A program made the translations under genes and the position numbers. DNA of 33,505 nt from Pirellulales bacterium (GTDB taxonomy: Bacteria; Planctomycetota; Planctomycetia; Pirellulales; S012-138): assembly GCA_028066245.1 (NCBI GenBank), contig JALCBR010000053.1:1-33505 (forward strand). Direction: 5' to 3'. Positions within the stretch are counted from its first letter, which is position 1. Each line of letters opens with the position of its first letter. This document shows, one piece after another, positions 1 through 8,052 of the stretch. The notes below the pieces were generated by a model. It made no database searches and was not told the DNA's origin. It saw nothing but the letters and a program-made list of their open reading frames with translations.

Positions 1-640
1 CGGTGTGCAAGGTCAGTAACCGCCCTCGTCTTGTCGGGTGAATCAGCTTTCCTTGCAGTGTGGCGAAGCTCAGATTCCCCAAGCCAACGCACGAGAAGAA
101 GCTGGCATAGATAGCCAGGAAGGCAATCGGTAGCCACAGCGAACCTGCACCCACTCCCGTCAGCAACAACACGGCGAGCGTCAAAAAAGCAACGCCCATG
201 CAGGTGGAGAACGCGAACAATGCGAACTTCTTCCGCGGCAATCCGGTCAACCGCCGCGCGAAGAGTAACGGCGGAATGCTCTGTCCTAATCGGTTGAGAA
301 CAGGCAGAAAACCGCGGAACGTCGACGCCCAAGCTCCTGGTGTGATCGCATCGAAAAACGCCGGCATGACGACGCTCTCGGTCTTGAAGATCCAACCGAT
401 GCGGAGCATGACGTGGTGCCCAGCAAGGCTAAGCAGATTGCGAGTTTCGTTCCGCTCGATGTAAGCGCGAGTCGACGAGGTCTCGTTAGCGGTTTTATTG
501 TTGGGCTCATTCGCAGTGCGATCACGCGAAGTGTCAGTGGCGCCCGGCCCATCCTGCGTCGGCTGCGACAGAGCATTATCAACCGGCGAATCGACCGTGC
601 CACAGGCGAGCGAAGCACTTGAGTCCTCAGCAGACTTCAT
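1..640 (-). CDS. MFS-like membrane transporter, N-terminal part (cut by window edge)
   Basis: An open minus-strand frame runs from an ATG at 638-640 to the left edge with no stop, giving about 213 codons. The first ~65 residues are hydrophilic and rich in Ser, Thr, Asp and Asn. The sequence then becomes membrane-like: 'LRIGWIFKTESVVMPAFFDA', 'FRGFLPVLNRLGQSIPPLLFARRL', then two clear hydrophobic helices (around 'FALFAFSTCMGVAFLTLAVLLL' and 'LWLPIAFLAIYASFFSCVGLG'). This pattern, with a basic loop (TGLPRKK) between helices, resembles the N-terminal half of major facilitator superfamily permeases found in planctomycetes. The substrate cannot be read. The remaining helices lie outside the window, so the family call is an inference. 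Confidence 0.6.
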   Translation of the reverse strand, partial: MKSAEDSSASLACGTVDSPVDNALSQPTQDGPGATDTSRDRTANEPNNKTANETSSTRAYIERNETRNLLSLAGHHVMLRIGWIFKTESVVMPAFFDAITPGAWASTFRGFLPVLNRLGQSIPPLLFARRLTGLPRKKFALFAFSTCMGVAFLTLAVLLLTGVGAGSLWLPIAFLAIYASFFSCVGLGNLSFATLQGKLIHPTRRGRLLTLHT

Positions 641-806
641 GGCGTTTCGCTGGAGTGCCAAACCCGTTGGGAGCGAAGTGGATCAAAGATCGTCATGCTC
701 TTCAGTATAGCCAAAGAGCGTTTGCTCGCTACCGCAGCGAACTGATGTCACGCAATGGCTGGAATGCACCCACAAGTTCTCCGCAGTCAAAGCTGTTCAT
801 AAAAGA

Positions 807-839
807 ACCGGAGCGACGAGAGAATCTTGTCGCTCCGGT
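807..839 (-). terminator. Intrinsic terminator downstream of the HNH gene
   Basis: Positions 807-820 and 826-839 pair as a 14-bp stem (ACCGGAGCGACGAG against its complement, one G.T pair) around a 5-nt loop. On the minus strand the stem is followed by TTCTTTTATG, a U-rich tail. It lies about 70 bp beyond the stop of the minus-strand HNH gene, so it probably ends that transcript. The rest of 641-909 shows no convincing gene. Confidence 0.75.
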
Positions 840-909
840 CGGTTGACAGTCGATCAAAGATACGGGCAGTCACGCGGTGAATGACTGCCCGCCGATGCCA
901 ACACCAACG

Positions 910-1539
910 TTAAACATCAACAGCGACACTGGAACTTTCCAACCAAGGCTTCCAACTGGAATACTTGGGATTGGACAGCTTCACTCCCAGCATCGGGCTG
1001 CGCTTTGGCCGTACCGGTTCCTTGACCAACGCCATTCGAGCTTCTTGCGGTGTGCGACCACCTTTGCGAACATTGCATCGCACGCAACTGCAAACGACAT
1101 TCTCCCAACTTGTGGGTCCACCACGGCTCTTGGGCATGACGTGGTCCAGACTCAACTCGCTGGTCGGGAATCGGCCGCCGCAGTACATGCAACGGTGCCC
1201 ATCCCGGGCGAAGATGTTTCGCCGGCTAAAGCGCACCGTGCGTTTGGGAACACGGTCATACTCCAGCAACCGAACGACGCGCGGGACGCGAAACGCGAAG
1301 TTGACGGAGCGAATCCACTCACCGGTGATCGACTCGTCGTCCGCTGTGAGTTCACTCAACGTCAACCACGATTCGAAATCGTAGTTGGCGTATTGACCGT
1401 CATCATGATGAACGACCTCAGCCAAATCGCGAAACAACAAACAGATTGCACGCCGCAGTCCAACCACTTGAACTGCCATATAACAGCGATTCAAAACAAG
1501 AACGCTGTGGTGCAATGAAGATTGGCCATCGGTCGACAT
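910..1539 (-). CDS. HNH endonuclease family protein
   Basis: A 209-residue protein, read from the internal ATG at 1537-1539 (MSTDGQSSLHHSVLVLNRCY). The frame is open further upstream, but that extension has no homologous character. The C-terminal half carries a classic HNH nuclease fold: a first zinc-type pair CMYCGG, then 'LSLDHVMPKSRGG' with the catalytic His, 'SWENVVCSCVRCN' with the conserved Asn and a second CxxC pair, and 'KGGRTPQEARM'. The four cysteines probably hold a structural zinc. The N-terminal half ('SVLVLNRCYMAVQVVGLRRAICLLFRDLAEVVHHDDGQYANYDFESW') matches the typical layout of stand-alone bacterial HNH proteins of this group. No restriction, phage or intein partner is next to it, so a housekeeping or repair role is as likely as defence. 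It ends at a good terminator. Confidence 0.88.
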   Translation of the reverse strand: MSTDGQSSLHHSVLVLNRCYMAVQVVGLRRAICLLFRDLAEVVHHDDGQYANYDFESWLTLSELTADDESITGEWIRSVNFAFRVPRVVRLLEYDRVPKRTVRFSRRNIFARDGHRCMYCGGRFPTSELSLDHVMPKSRGGPTSWENVVCSCVRCNVRKGGRTPQEARMALVKEPVRPKRSPMLGVKLSNPKYSSWKPWLESSSVAVDV

Positions 1540-1948
1540 GTTGCACAAAGCCTCCACGGACCGCAGGCAGCGGCAAAACTCTGTGCTGCCCGGTCCGCTA
1601 ATTCTAGTCAGCCGCCGGAAAAAGGGCCAGAAATTCCTGAGCGGCTTCGGCACACGACAATGTTGGGAAAAACGGTCTGCGGCCAAGTGAATGAAGTGAC
1701 ACCATCACCGCAAGAACGATGCGGTCGTCAGGTAGGGGACAAGCAAACCAGCTGACAGGTTCTCCGATTCTCGCAGGCTCACAGTGGGCAGTGTCATGCT
1801 CTTTCTGGTACGGAGCATGCATGCAACGCGCAAGATGTTGTGAGCGAGAAATTTATCGCGGTAGCAAACCAGCGAGTGGACGGCGACGTGACCATCCTGG
1901 AAAGTGCAACGGAAACTTCACGCCGCCTTCTCACGCGCAGATGTTGCC
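1540..1948. other. Intergenic region between the HNH gene and the SDR gene
   Basis: About 410 bp between the HNH start and the end of the SDR gene, both on the minus strand. Short open frames occur on both strands but show no recognisable motifs, no RBS and no sensible composition. It presumably holds the HNH promoter. No repeat or strong hairpin was noticed. Confidence 0.5.
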
Positions 1949-3055
1949 TCAGCTCTTGGCGAATGACCCGTGCTCCGCAGCCATTGCAGCAAGTTGTTCC
2001 AGCCCTTTACTCATGCTCAACGGTGGGTGATATCCCAAGTCGCGCCGAGCTGCGGAAATGTCAAAGTAATGTGACGTGCTAAGTTGCGCGACGAGGAACC
2101 GTGTTAACAACGGTTGCCGCCGGATGCGAAACATCTTGTACCCTGCTTCGAAGACACTTGCCGCTCGCCAGGCAACCCGGGCGGAGACAGGCGATTTGTG
2201 CAGATGGGCACCGAAGTAGCCAACCACTTCGCGGATCCAATCCCAGCAGTTGACGGGTTCATCTTGACTGATGAAGTACGCTTTGCCGCAGGCAGGCGCT
2301 CCGGCGACGAGCGAATCGAGCGCTGCCAGGTGGGCGGCAGCGGCATTGTCAATGTGCGTCGCGTCGATCAGGTTCTTACCTTGGCCAATCTGCCGCAACT
2401 TGCCTGCGGCGGCGCGGCGGACGAGTTCCGGTACAAGTTGCAGATCGCCAGGCCCCCAAATCAAATGTGGGCGCAGTGCGCATGTGAGCAGCTGCTCATC
2501 GTTGGCTGCCAGCACAGCCTGTTCCGCAATTGCTTTGGAACGAGGGTACGCGCACAGCCATCGCCGCGGATAAGGCGCTGTCTCATTGACATTGCTTTGG
2601 TCGTCACCATCGAACGTTACACTCGGGCTGCTGGTGAATACCAGCTTGCTCACACCTTGCCGGCGACATGCGTCGATCACGTTTTCCGTGCCAACGACGT
2701 TGGTTTCATAGTACGGTCGCCACGATCCCCAAATGCCAGTGAGGCCTGCAACATGGATCACGGCATCCACACCCGCGCAAGCCTGCAAGACTTGCTGGGC
2801 ATCGCGGACGTCCAGCGAGACCGGTTCGATCCCCTCAGAGGCTGCGATTGCCTGCCGTCGATATCCGGCTTTGACGTGATGTCCCCGCTGCTTCAGCGCC
2901 TGTGCCACGGCATTTCCTAGAAAGCCGTTCGCTCCTGTGACAAGCACGTGCGCATGTGAACTACTGGAAGGTGGCGTAGCGTCTGTGGATTCCGCGAATG
3001 AGATCACTGGTCGTGAGAGAGCGCCGAGAGTTGAACAATTGTCAAAGGCTCTCAT
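1949..3055 (-). CDS. NAD(P)-dependent epimerase / 3beta-hydroxysteroid dehydrogenase-type SDR
   Basis: A 368-residue extended short-chain dehydrogenase. The Rossmann dinucleotide site is 'VLVTGANGFLG' (GxxGxxG, near residue 40), followed by the Asp region 'SLDVRDAQ', 'VIHVAGLTG', 'NVVGTENVIDACR' and 'VFTSSPSV'. The catalytic pair is YPRSK (Tyr ~170, Lys ~174). The C-terminal 'LSTSHYFDISAARRDLGYHPPLSMSKGLEQLA' is typical of the 3beta-HSD/sterol-dehydrogenase branch, whose members act on sterol, hopanoid or nucleotide-sugar substrates. The true substrate cannot be told. The ATG at 3053-3055 is preferred; a TTG five codons upstream is possible. A Ser-rich linker of ~35 residues precedes the Rossmann fold, longer than usual. 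The gene stands alone, without sugar or lipid genes beside it. Confidence 0.88.
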   Translation of the reverse strand: MRAFDNCSTLGALSRPVISFAESTDATPPSSSSHAHVLVTGANGFLGNAVAQALKQRGHHVKAGYRRQAIAASEGIEPVSLDVRDAQQVLQACAGVDAVIHVAGLTGIWGSWRPYYETNVVGTENVIDACRRQGVSKLVFTSSPSVTFDGDDQSNVNETAPYPRRWLCAYPRSKAIAEQAVLAANDEQLLTCALRPHLIWGPGDLQLVPELVRRAAAGKLRQIGQGKNLIDATHIDNAAAAHLAALDSLVAGAPACGKAYFISQDEPVNCWDWIREVVGYFGAHLHKSPVSARVAWRAASVFEAGYKMFRIRRQPLLTRFLVAQLSTSHYFDISAARRDLGYHPPLSMSKGLEQLAAMAAEHGSFAKS

Positions 3056-3162
3056 TCTCGCATATCGCAAGGCGATTGTTAGTGGGTCTGAGAATCTGGG
3101 ACGTGCTCGGTGCTGAAGGCCACAAAATCCGTGGTGCGTGTGGCAGGTTTGAACAACAAAAA

Positions 3163-3193
3163 AACTCCCTTCAGCAAGACGCCGAAGGGAGTT
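3163..3193 (-). terminator. Intrinsic terminator of the small GRP protein gene
   Basis: A 10-bp perfect stem (AACTCCCTTC, 3163-3172, with GAAGGGAGTT, 3184-3193) around an 11-nt loop. On the minus strand the stem runs into a seven-T tract and TTGTTGTTC, a textbook rho-independent terminator. It lies about 30 bp past the stop of the minus-strand gene at 3224. A weaker TTTT on the plus side could make it partly bidirectional. Confidence 0.85.
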
Positions 3194-3223
3194 CGATTTT
3201 GCAACACTCAGTTCATTGACGAG

Positions 3224-3439
3224 CTAGCTGATCAGGAGATCGATGTCGAAGCCTAGCTCGTCAGTTTCGACAAGGGGAACCCACCACCTTTCCAGAATGC
3301 GAGCGTCCTGCTGTGTTGTGCAGAACCCAGCTCTGATCCGGAAGGTCTGTTCGTCCCACGTATCACGGATTTCCGCGCACGCGTCTTGAATTTCCCTCGG
3401 CGCAGGATCGCGCCGGCAGGGACGTCCCAGCTTCTTCAT
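3224..3439 (-). CDS. Small GRP-starting hypothetical protein
   Basis: A 71-residue protein of unknown function. It starts MKKLGRPCRRDPAP, a short basic GRP stretch like an AT-hook or N-terminal arm. A helical segment follows (EIQDACAEIRDTWDEQTFRIRAGF), then 'ERWWVPLVETDELGFDIDLL' with an acidic end. The start is firm: AGGAG at 3447-3451 sits 7 nt before the ATG, one of the few clear Shine-Dalgarno sites here, and the gene ends at a strong terminator. A clean single-gene transcription unit with RBS and terminator argues that it is real. Nucleic-acid binding is only a guess from the basic GRP arm. Confidence 0.78.
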   Translation of the reverse strand: MKKLGRPCRRDPAPREIQDACAEIRDTWDEQTFRIRAGFCTTQQDARILERWWVPLVETDELGFDIDLLIS

Positions 3440-3446
3440 AGATCTT

Positions 3447-3451
3447 CTCCT
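3447..3451 (-). promoter_or_regulatory. Ribosome binding site of the small GRP protein
   Basis: AGGAG on the minus strand, 7 nt before the ATG at 3437-3439. It fixes the start of this short gene. The 279 bp from 3440 to 3718 hold no other convincing gene and should include this gene's promoter. Confidence 0.75.
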
Positions 3452-3718
3452 GTTCCTGACATGAGCAACGGCTTACGAACTGCGCCGCCCAAAGAGTCTG
3501 TTCCGCGGGGCATTATGCCAGCATGATTGCTGGAACACCAGAGAAATCCCGGCTGGGCGCTTTGTGAAAAATGGAACAGGCGCACACCCCTCTGGGGACC
3601 GGTTGGTAGCACCGATTCCAAGCATAGGTGCTGATCGACATTGACGGTGATGCCGCCATTTCCTTAGCGTTCACGCAGCAATCACTGTTGATCCATCCAC
3701 GCCAGGATAATCACCACC

Positions 3719-4153
3719 ATGATCGGCCAGGCAATTTGCTGCCGTGCTTCTTGCCTGCTGGTAACACTGGCTATCGGTTTCGCGGGCTGTGCGCAGTCTG
3801 TAGATTCCGTTCTTGGTGAATCCGGCGTGGGCAAGCGTGTTGAAGACCTTGCCATCTTCTACTGGGATACACCAGAGTATCGCGCATATACCCGAACTTT
3901 CTCGATAACGTTTGACGAAGCGCGAGAGCGCATACGACAGCAAGGGCACTTCGCCTTCGATCATTTCGTTGTCGTTGACCGCAGCTACGTCTTCACGTTG
4001 GGTCCTGACAAACTGGCGCGGATTCCGTTGAGTGGGTATTACGTGAACGGTGATACGGGCGAGGTTATTGCACAAAATGGCCTGCCAACGCTCTCCTTCA
4101 CCGATTTCAAGAAACGCTGGGGTGACAGAGAGTTAGAGTCACGCCCAAGATAA
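3719..4153 (+). CDS. Putative lipoprotein of unknown function
   Basis: A 144-residue protein. The N-terminus is a lipoprotein signal: a hydrophobic stretch (CLLVTLAIGFAGC) with the lipobox FAGC and acylated Cys near residue 24, so the mature protein should sit on a membrane. The mature part is soluble and mixed alpha/beta by appearance ('FYWDTPEYRAYTRTFSITFDEARERIRQQG', 'FDHFVVVDRSYVFTLGPDKLARIPLSGYYVNGDTGEVI', 'FTDFKKRW'). The 'GYYVNGDTGEVI' stretch resembles the end of small PepSY-like or immunity-type domains, but I cannot assign a family. An opposite-strand frame over the same bases has no signal and no motif, so the plus frame is preferred. Confidence 0.7.
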   Translation: MIGQAICCRASCLLVTLAIGFAGCAQSVDSVLGESGVGKRVEDLAIFYWDTPEYRAYTRTFSITFDEARERIRQQGHFAFDHFVVVDRSYVFTLGPDKLARIPLSGYYVNGDTGEVIAQNGLPTLSFTDFKKRWGDRELESRPR

Positions 4154-4350
4154 CGGGCGAATAGAACTCATCTCCTTCTTGCTGAAGCAAGGCGCGTTCT
4201 TTGTCTTCCGCATGCGGCCGATTCAAGGGAATTTACAGAAGTTGGCGCAGTCTGTGGTTGCGCCACCCTTGCGAATCGCCGCGAATCTCGTCAGGCTAGT
4301 GGCACCACTCACTCAAAGACCTCTCGACAGTCATTCTCGTGGGAATCCTC

Positions 4351-4680
4351 ATGTCCGAATACTTCCGCCAGAAATCCGATTGCAAACATGTCAACCCTTT
4401 GCCTGGCTTTGACTTGTTCACCACGCACGGCGAACAGATGATGCTCTCGTATGTGGAATTGCAGCCAGGTGCGGAAGTTCCCTTGCACGATCACCCCCAC
4501 GAACAAGTGGGCATCGTCATCAAAGGCGGCGGCGAATTCACCATCGGCGATGAAACGCGGACCATCGGGCCCGGAGACATGTGGGTGATCCCCGGAGGCG
4601 TCAAACATCGCCTGCTGGTGGGCGATGAACCTTCCATCTTCCTCGACGTGTTTCATCCCATCCGGGAAGATTATACCTGA
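4351..4680 (+). CDS. Single-domain cupin protein
   Basis: A 109-residue small beta-barrel protein. Both cupin motifs are visible. Motif 1 is 'GAEVPLHDHPHEQVGIVIKG', with the metal-binding HxH and Glu; motif 2 is 'GDMWVIPGGVKHRLLVG', with the PxG and the last His. Such proteins bind Fe, Mn, Zn or Ni and range from isomerases and dioxygenases to sugar binders; the substrate cannot be read. The ATG at 4351 is chosen; a GTG four codons upstream (4339) is the alternative. It ends 23 bp before the CobA-HemD gene on the same strand, so the two may be cotranscribed, though no functional link is evident. Confidence 0.85.
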   Translation: MSEYFRQKSDCKHVNPLPGFDLFTTHGEQMMLSYVELQPGAEVPLHDHPHEQVGIVIKGGGEFTIGDETRTIGPGDMWVIPGGVKHRLLVGDEPSIFLDVFHPIREDYT

Positions 4681-4703
4681 TCCCAACGGCCGATCCCTCT
4701 GAA

Positions 4704-6227
4704 ATGTCTGACGATGCACAAACTCCACCGCGCGTCTACCTGGTGGGAGCGGGTCCCGGTGATCCGTCTGCCATTACGCTTCGAGCGGTCGCCTGCCTAG
4801 GGAAAGCGGACCTGGTTCTGTATGACTACCTGGTCAATCCTCGTGTCTTAGACCACGCTGCGGCCGATGCGGAACTTGTCTGCCTGGGGCGGCATGGCAA
4901 GGGCCGAATCATGCGGCCGGACGAAGTGACCCAGCGGATGGTTTCCGCATCGCAGTCGGGAAAAACGGTCGTGCGGCTCAAGTGCGGAGACCCGTTCATT
5001 TTTGCGCGCGGCGGAGAGGAAGTTGAAGCACTCTCCGCGGCAGGGATTCCGTTTGAAGTTGTTGGGGGGATGACCGCTGCACTCGCGGCCGGAAGTTACG
5101 CCGGGGTTCCGCTGACGCACCGCAAGCACGCTTCAGCCGTGGCGTTGGTGACCGGCCATCAAGGCACGGAGAGCATGCCGTTGGACTTTGCCGCGTTGGC
5201 GAAGTTTCCCGGTACCTTAGTCTGCTATATGGGGGTCACCACGTCCCGCACTTGGACGTCGGCGTTGATCGATGCCGGTCGCAATCCTGATGAGCCGGCG
5301 GCCATCATCCGGCGGTGTTCGTGGCCGGATCAATCTCTCATTCGCTGCTCACTCCGAACAGTCGCGGAGGAAATCGAGCGGCGGAAACTGCGGCCGCCCG
5401 TGACCGTGATCTTGGGCGACGTGGTAAAAGAAGCTGAAGCGGTAAACTGGTTTGCGGACCGGCCAATGTTTGGGCAAACGGTGTTGGTCACGCGGTCTAC
5501 TCATCAAGCCGGAGCATTGGCCGAGTTGTTGGAAGAACAAGGCGCTGGCGTGTTGACGCAGCCGGCGATCGAGATCGCGCAACCGGATGACTGGACGCAC
5601 GTTGATCAGGCCATTGGCGAGCAGGTTTCGCGTCCATTTGACTGGATCGTGTTTTCCAGCGCCAACGGCGTCCAACATTTCTTGAAGCGGTTAAGTGCGA
5701 CGGGACGCGACGTCAGGGCTCTCGCCCGTTCGCAACTCGCCGTGATTGGTTCGGCCACCGCAATGGCACTGGCGCGATATCACTTGCAAGCTGACCTGAC
5801 TCCCGACGAGTTCCGTGCCGAAGCCCTAGCCGAAGCCTTGGCCAAAGGTGCAAACGGGAAACGGTTTCTGCTGATCCGAGCCAGCCGCGGGCGCGACGTG
5901 CTGGCCAAAGCATTGCAATCCGCAGGTGGAGAACTTGCCGAGATCGTCGTCTATGAAAGCCGGGACGTGGCGCAGCCGGACGATGCGGTTGTCTCCGCAC
6001 TCGGCGAGGGCAAGATTGATTGGGTAACCGTGACTAGCTCGGCGATCGCACGAAATCTGGTGGTGATGTTCGGTGACTCACTCAGGAAGGCTCGGTTGGC
6101 AAGCATTAGCCCCATCACAACGTCAACGTTGCGCGATTTAGGATTTGACGTCGCGGCGGAAGCGGACGAGTACACCATGCCAGGGCTGGTCGAGGCGATG
6201 TGTGCCGCAGAAGCGCAGAGTCGCTGA
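4704..6227 (+). CDS. cobA-hemD: Fused uroporphyrinogen-III C-methyltransferase / uroporphyrinogen-III synthase
   Basis: A 507-residue two-domain tetrapyrrole enzyme. Residues ~8-250 are the SAM-dependent uroporphyrinogen-III methyltransferase (SUMT): the 'VYLVGAGPGDP' start, 'VRLKCGDPFIFARGGEE', 'VVGGMTAALAAGSYAGVPLTHR', 'LVTGHQG' and 'CYMGVTT'. Residues ~258-500 are HemD-like, with the opening 'GQTVLVTRSTHQAGALAELLEEQGAGVLTQPAIEI', 'FDWIVFSSANGVQHFL', 'LAVIGSATAMAL' and the late 'VTVTSSAIARNLV'. HemD closes hydroxymethylbilane to uroporphyrinogen III; SUMT methylates it to precorrin-2, the branch toward siroheme or cobalamin. The oxidase/ferrochelatase domain of CysG is absent, so later steps need other genes. 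Fusions in this order are known in Gram-positives and planctomycetes. The cupin gene lies just upstream. Confidence 0.95.
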   Translation: MSDDAQTPPRVYLVGAGPGDPSAITLRAVACLGKADLVLYDYLVNPRVLDHAAADAELVCLGRHGKGRIMRPDEVTQRMVSASQSGKTVVRLKCGDPFIFARGGEEVEALSAAGIPFEVVGGMTAALAAGSYAGVPLTHRKHASAVALVTGHQGTESMPLDFAALAKFPGTLVCYMGVTTSRTWTSALIDAGRNPDEPAAIIRRCSWPDQSLIRCSLRTVAEEIERRKLRPPVTVILGDVVKEAEAVNWFADRPMFGQTVLVTRSTHQAGALAELLEEQGAGVLTQPAIEIAQPDDWTHVDQAIGEQVSRPFDWIVFSSANGVQHFLKRLSATGRDVRALARSQLAVIGSATAMALARYHLQADLTPDEFRAEALAEALAKGANGKRFLLIRASRGRDVLAKALQSAGGELAEIVVYESRDVAQPDDAVVSALGEGKIDWVTVTSSAIARNLVVMFGDSLRKARLASISPITTSTLRDLGFDVAAEADEYTMPGLVEAMCAAEAQSR

Positions 6228-6258
6228 GCACCGCGCGAGGGCGATGTGTTCCCGACCG

Positions 6259-7080
6259 TCAATCGTGGTCGCTTTCCCAAGGATTGGTCCAATCGCCCCA
6301 CCGATCCAGGTAATGCCGGTAGGCTGGTGTTGTCATGGCTGCCGTTTCAATCCATTTGCGGGTTTGGGCGACAAGTTCGTGTTCGCGGTCCAAGTCGATC
6401 TCGCCGAGCAAGACTCGGCTTCGTAAGAAAACAAAGTACGTATCCAGCACGTCGCAGCAGCAGTAGCCGTTGATGTCGGCAAGTTGCCCGGCATCATACA
6501 TGTCTTGCACCATTGCCCCTTGGACATCCATCTTGCCAGGCTTGCCGAGCAGGTTGGCCGCCAAATTCAAACCTCCAGAGAAGCGGGTGGCGCCAAAGTT
6601 CGTCAGCAACTCTTGCAGATCAATGTGCGAACCAAGATTGAAACGGTTCCGGTGCTGCTGATAAGAAACGTCCTTCACGTTGAACCAGCCGGGAATGCTA
6701 AGCCCGAAACGGAATGCCGCCAATTCCAACAACGGCAAGTCAAAGGTCCGCCCGTTGAAACTGACGAGCGCCGGATGTTCGTAGGCCTCCCAACCTCGCC
6801 AGAAGTTCTCCGCGATCACATGCGGACGAAACTCAGGTTCATCTAAGACCACCAGATCCAGCATTTGAAAATCGGCTGCCACCTTGGCGATGGCGATCGA
6901 AATGGGCAGCTGGTAGGTGTAGGGAATGAAATCGTTGCCGTATTCCTGTATCAATTCTGCCCGGTAGCGGGCGACGGCTTCGTCCGCGGGCAGCTTCAAG
7001 TCCGGATACTTCAATCGTGAAACCAACTCACCATCGGCAACGCTCTCCGCATCAAAGACCAGATAACGAGGTTTCTTCAC
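6259..7080 (-). CDS. Predicted 3'-5' exonuclease, PolB-like DEDD superfamily
   Basis: A 273-residue ribonuclease-H-fold exonuclease related to the proofreading domain of family B DNA polymerases (the DNA_pol_B_exo2 group). Exo I is 'YLVFDAES' (Asp10, Glu12). Exo II is 'LVSFNGRTFDLPLL' (Asp ~114). Exo III is 'YCCCDVLDTYFVFLR' (Asp ~210 and ~213). The family-typical 'HIDLQELLTNFGA' and 'LNLAANLLGKPGKMD' lie between. All four metal ligands appear present, so it should be active on DNA or RNA 3' ends. It is stand-alone, with no polymerase domain. It is convergent with cobA-hemD, 31 bp away, and has no repair gene beside it. Confidence 0.9.
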   Translation of the reverse strand: MKKPRYLVFDAESVADGELVSRLKYPDLKLPADEAVARYRAELIQEYGNDFIPYTYQLPISIAIAKVAADFQMLDLVVLDEPEFRPHVIAENFWRGWEAYEHPALVSFNGRTFDLPLLELAAFRFGLSIPGWFNVKDVSYQQHRNRFNLGSHIDLQELLTNFGATRFSGGLNLAANLLGKPGKMDVQGAMVQDMYDAGQLADINGYCCCDVLDTYFVFLRSRVLLGEIDLDREHELVAQTRKWIETAAMTTPAYRHYLDRWGDWTNPWESDHD

Positions 7081-7474
7081 AGGTCAACTCAGTGTCTTGA
7101 CGGAATACCCCTGCACTCTCTTCCGGTGACTCCCAAACTGTTCAAGGCCCTGCCGTATCCGACCATTTGCCTCGGCCGTTGGCAAGCGCAGCCTTTATCT
7201 CATGCTGCCACCAGGGTGAGTAAGTCGGCTAGGCCGCTACTCATCGGATAAGGGGACGAGCGCTGAAATGGCCTTCCCTCGCCGTCACTTACCGTTTCTT
7301 TGCGTATAACTTGCAAAACCGTCAAACTCGTTAGCTGACCGAGGAACGGAAAACACGGAGTTCGCATCAATTCGTGGATTCGGTTGCTCAGTTTAAGTAG
7401 CCTGGGATCTATCAGCTCTCATTCCTAACTGGCGTTCACCCCAATCGATCCCCATCCAACCCGAGTTCGATGCG
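7081..7474. other. Divergent intergenic region
   Basis: About 390 bp between the exonuclease (minus) and a lipoprotein gene (plus), so it should hold two divergent promoters. A short hairpin occurs at 7217-7243 (TGAGTA...TACTCA with inner CGGC/GCCG and an uneven internal loop), with no T-tract; its role is unknown. No gene was seen. Confidence 0.45.
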
Positions 7475-8008
7475 ATGAAAGCGCGCTCCGCGGCCTGTTG
7501 TTTGATCGTCACCGTCGTTCTTACCTCGACAGCTGGCTGTGGCATCTCCACGCAGAACGATCGCGAGATGCAGCGCGCCGATCCGACCTATGTCACCTCC
7601 GCATTTGATCCAGGCACGGTGGAAACATTTGAAGGCCAGATCGTCGGCCTGGAGCGAGTCAACATTGACCCCCGGGAAGGAAAGGAACGGCCGGCACTCA
7701 TCATTCGATTTATTGGCAATGGAGAGTTTCCCAAGGTCTACCTGGGGCCCGCTGACTTCATGAATAGCCAATCCTTGGACACTCGCATCATGGCCTACGC
7801 TGAGGTCACTGCATCCCGTGTTAATTTTCCAGGCGTTGAGTTCATCGCCAGCGAGATCAAAATCGGCGATAAGAACGTCGTCCTGCGCGATGGCCTTGGC
7901 ACCCCGTATTGGCGAGAGCAAGGCCCCAGTGATCAGTCTGAATACGGCGGCATTCGCATTCCACGAATTTCAAATGCAGACGACCGCAGCGCAAACTTGT
8001 CATCCTGA
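7475..8008 (+). CDS. Putative lipoprotein with a possible OB-fold-like domain
   Basis: A 177-residue protein. The signal is MKARSAACCLIVTVVLTSTAGC, with lipobox STAGC and Cys at ~22, so it should be membrane-anchored outside the cytoplasm. The mature part has alternating strands: 'VETFEGQIVGLERV', 'PALIIRFIGNGEFPKVYLGPADFM', 'TRIMAYAEVTASRVNFPGVEFIASEIKIGDKNVVLRDGLGTPYWRE'. The 'LGP...', 'V.AS.V...G..FIASEI..G...VLRD..G.P.W' pattern resembles small periplasmic OB-fold proteins such as the magnetosome MamS/MamX-type or YgiW-like folds; this is an inference from pattern only. It stands alone and is convergent with the next gene. Confidence 0.75.
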   Translation: MKARSAACCLIVTVVLTSTAGCGISTQNDREMQRADPTYVTSAFDPGTVETFEGQIVGLERVNIDPREGKERPALIIRFIGNGEFPKVYLGPADFMNSQSLDTRIMAYAEVTASRVNFPGVEFIASEIKIGDKNVVLRDGLGTPYWREQGPSDQSEYGGIRIPRISNADDRSANLSS

Positions 8009-8052
8009 TTAGAAGCCTGACAGGCACTTGCTGGGATGCGTTGGTTGCGCCG

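Noticed and set aside
877-1518. 213-codon plus-strand frame
   Set aside because: It lies antisense to the HNH endonuclease, whose motifs are unmistakable; the frame shows no motif.
910-1539. HNH gene as part of a restriction or phage-defence island
   Set aside because: No methyltransferase, helicase or other defence gene is beside it, and the protein looks like a widespread stand-alone HNH type.
2114-2920. 268-codon plus-strand frame
   Set aside because: Antisense shadow of the SDR gene, with no domain signature.
7217-7243. Hairpin in the divergent region upstream of the exonuclease
   Set aside because: Uneven internal loop and no T-tract, and not at the end of any gene, so neither a terminator nor an operator can be argued.
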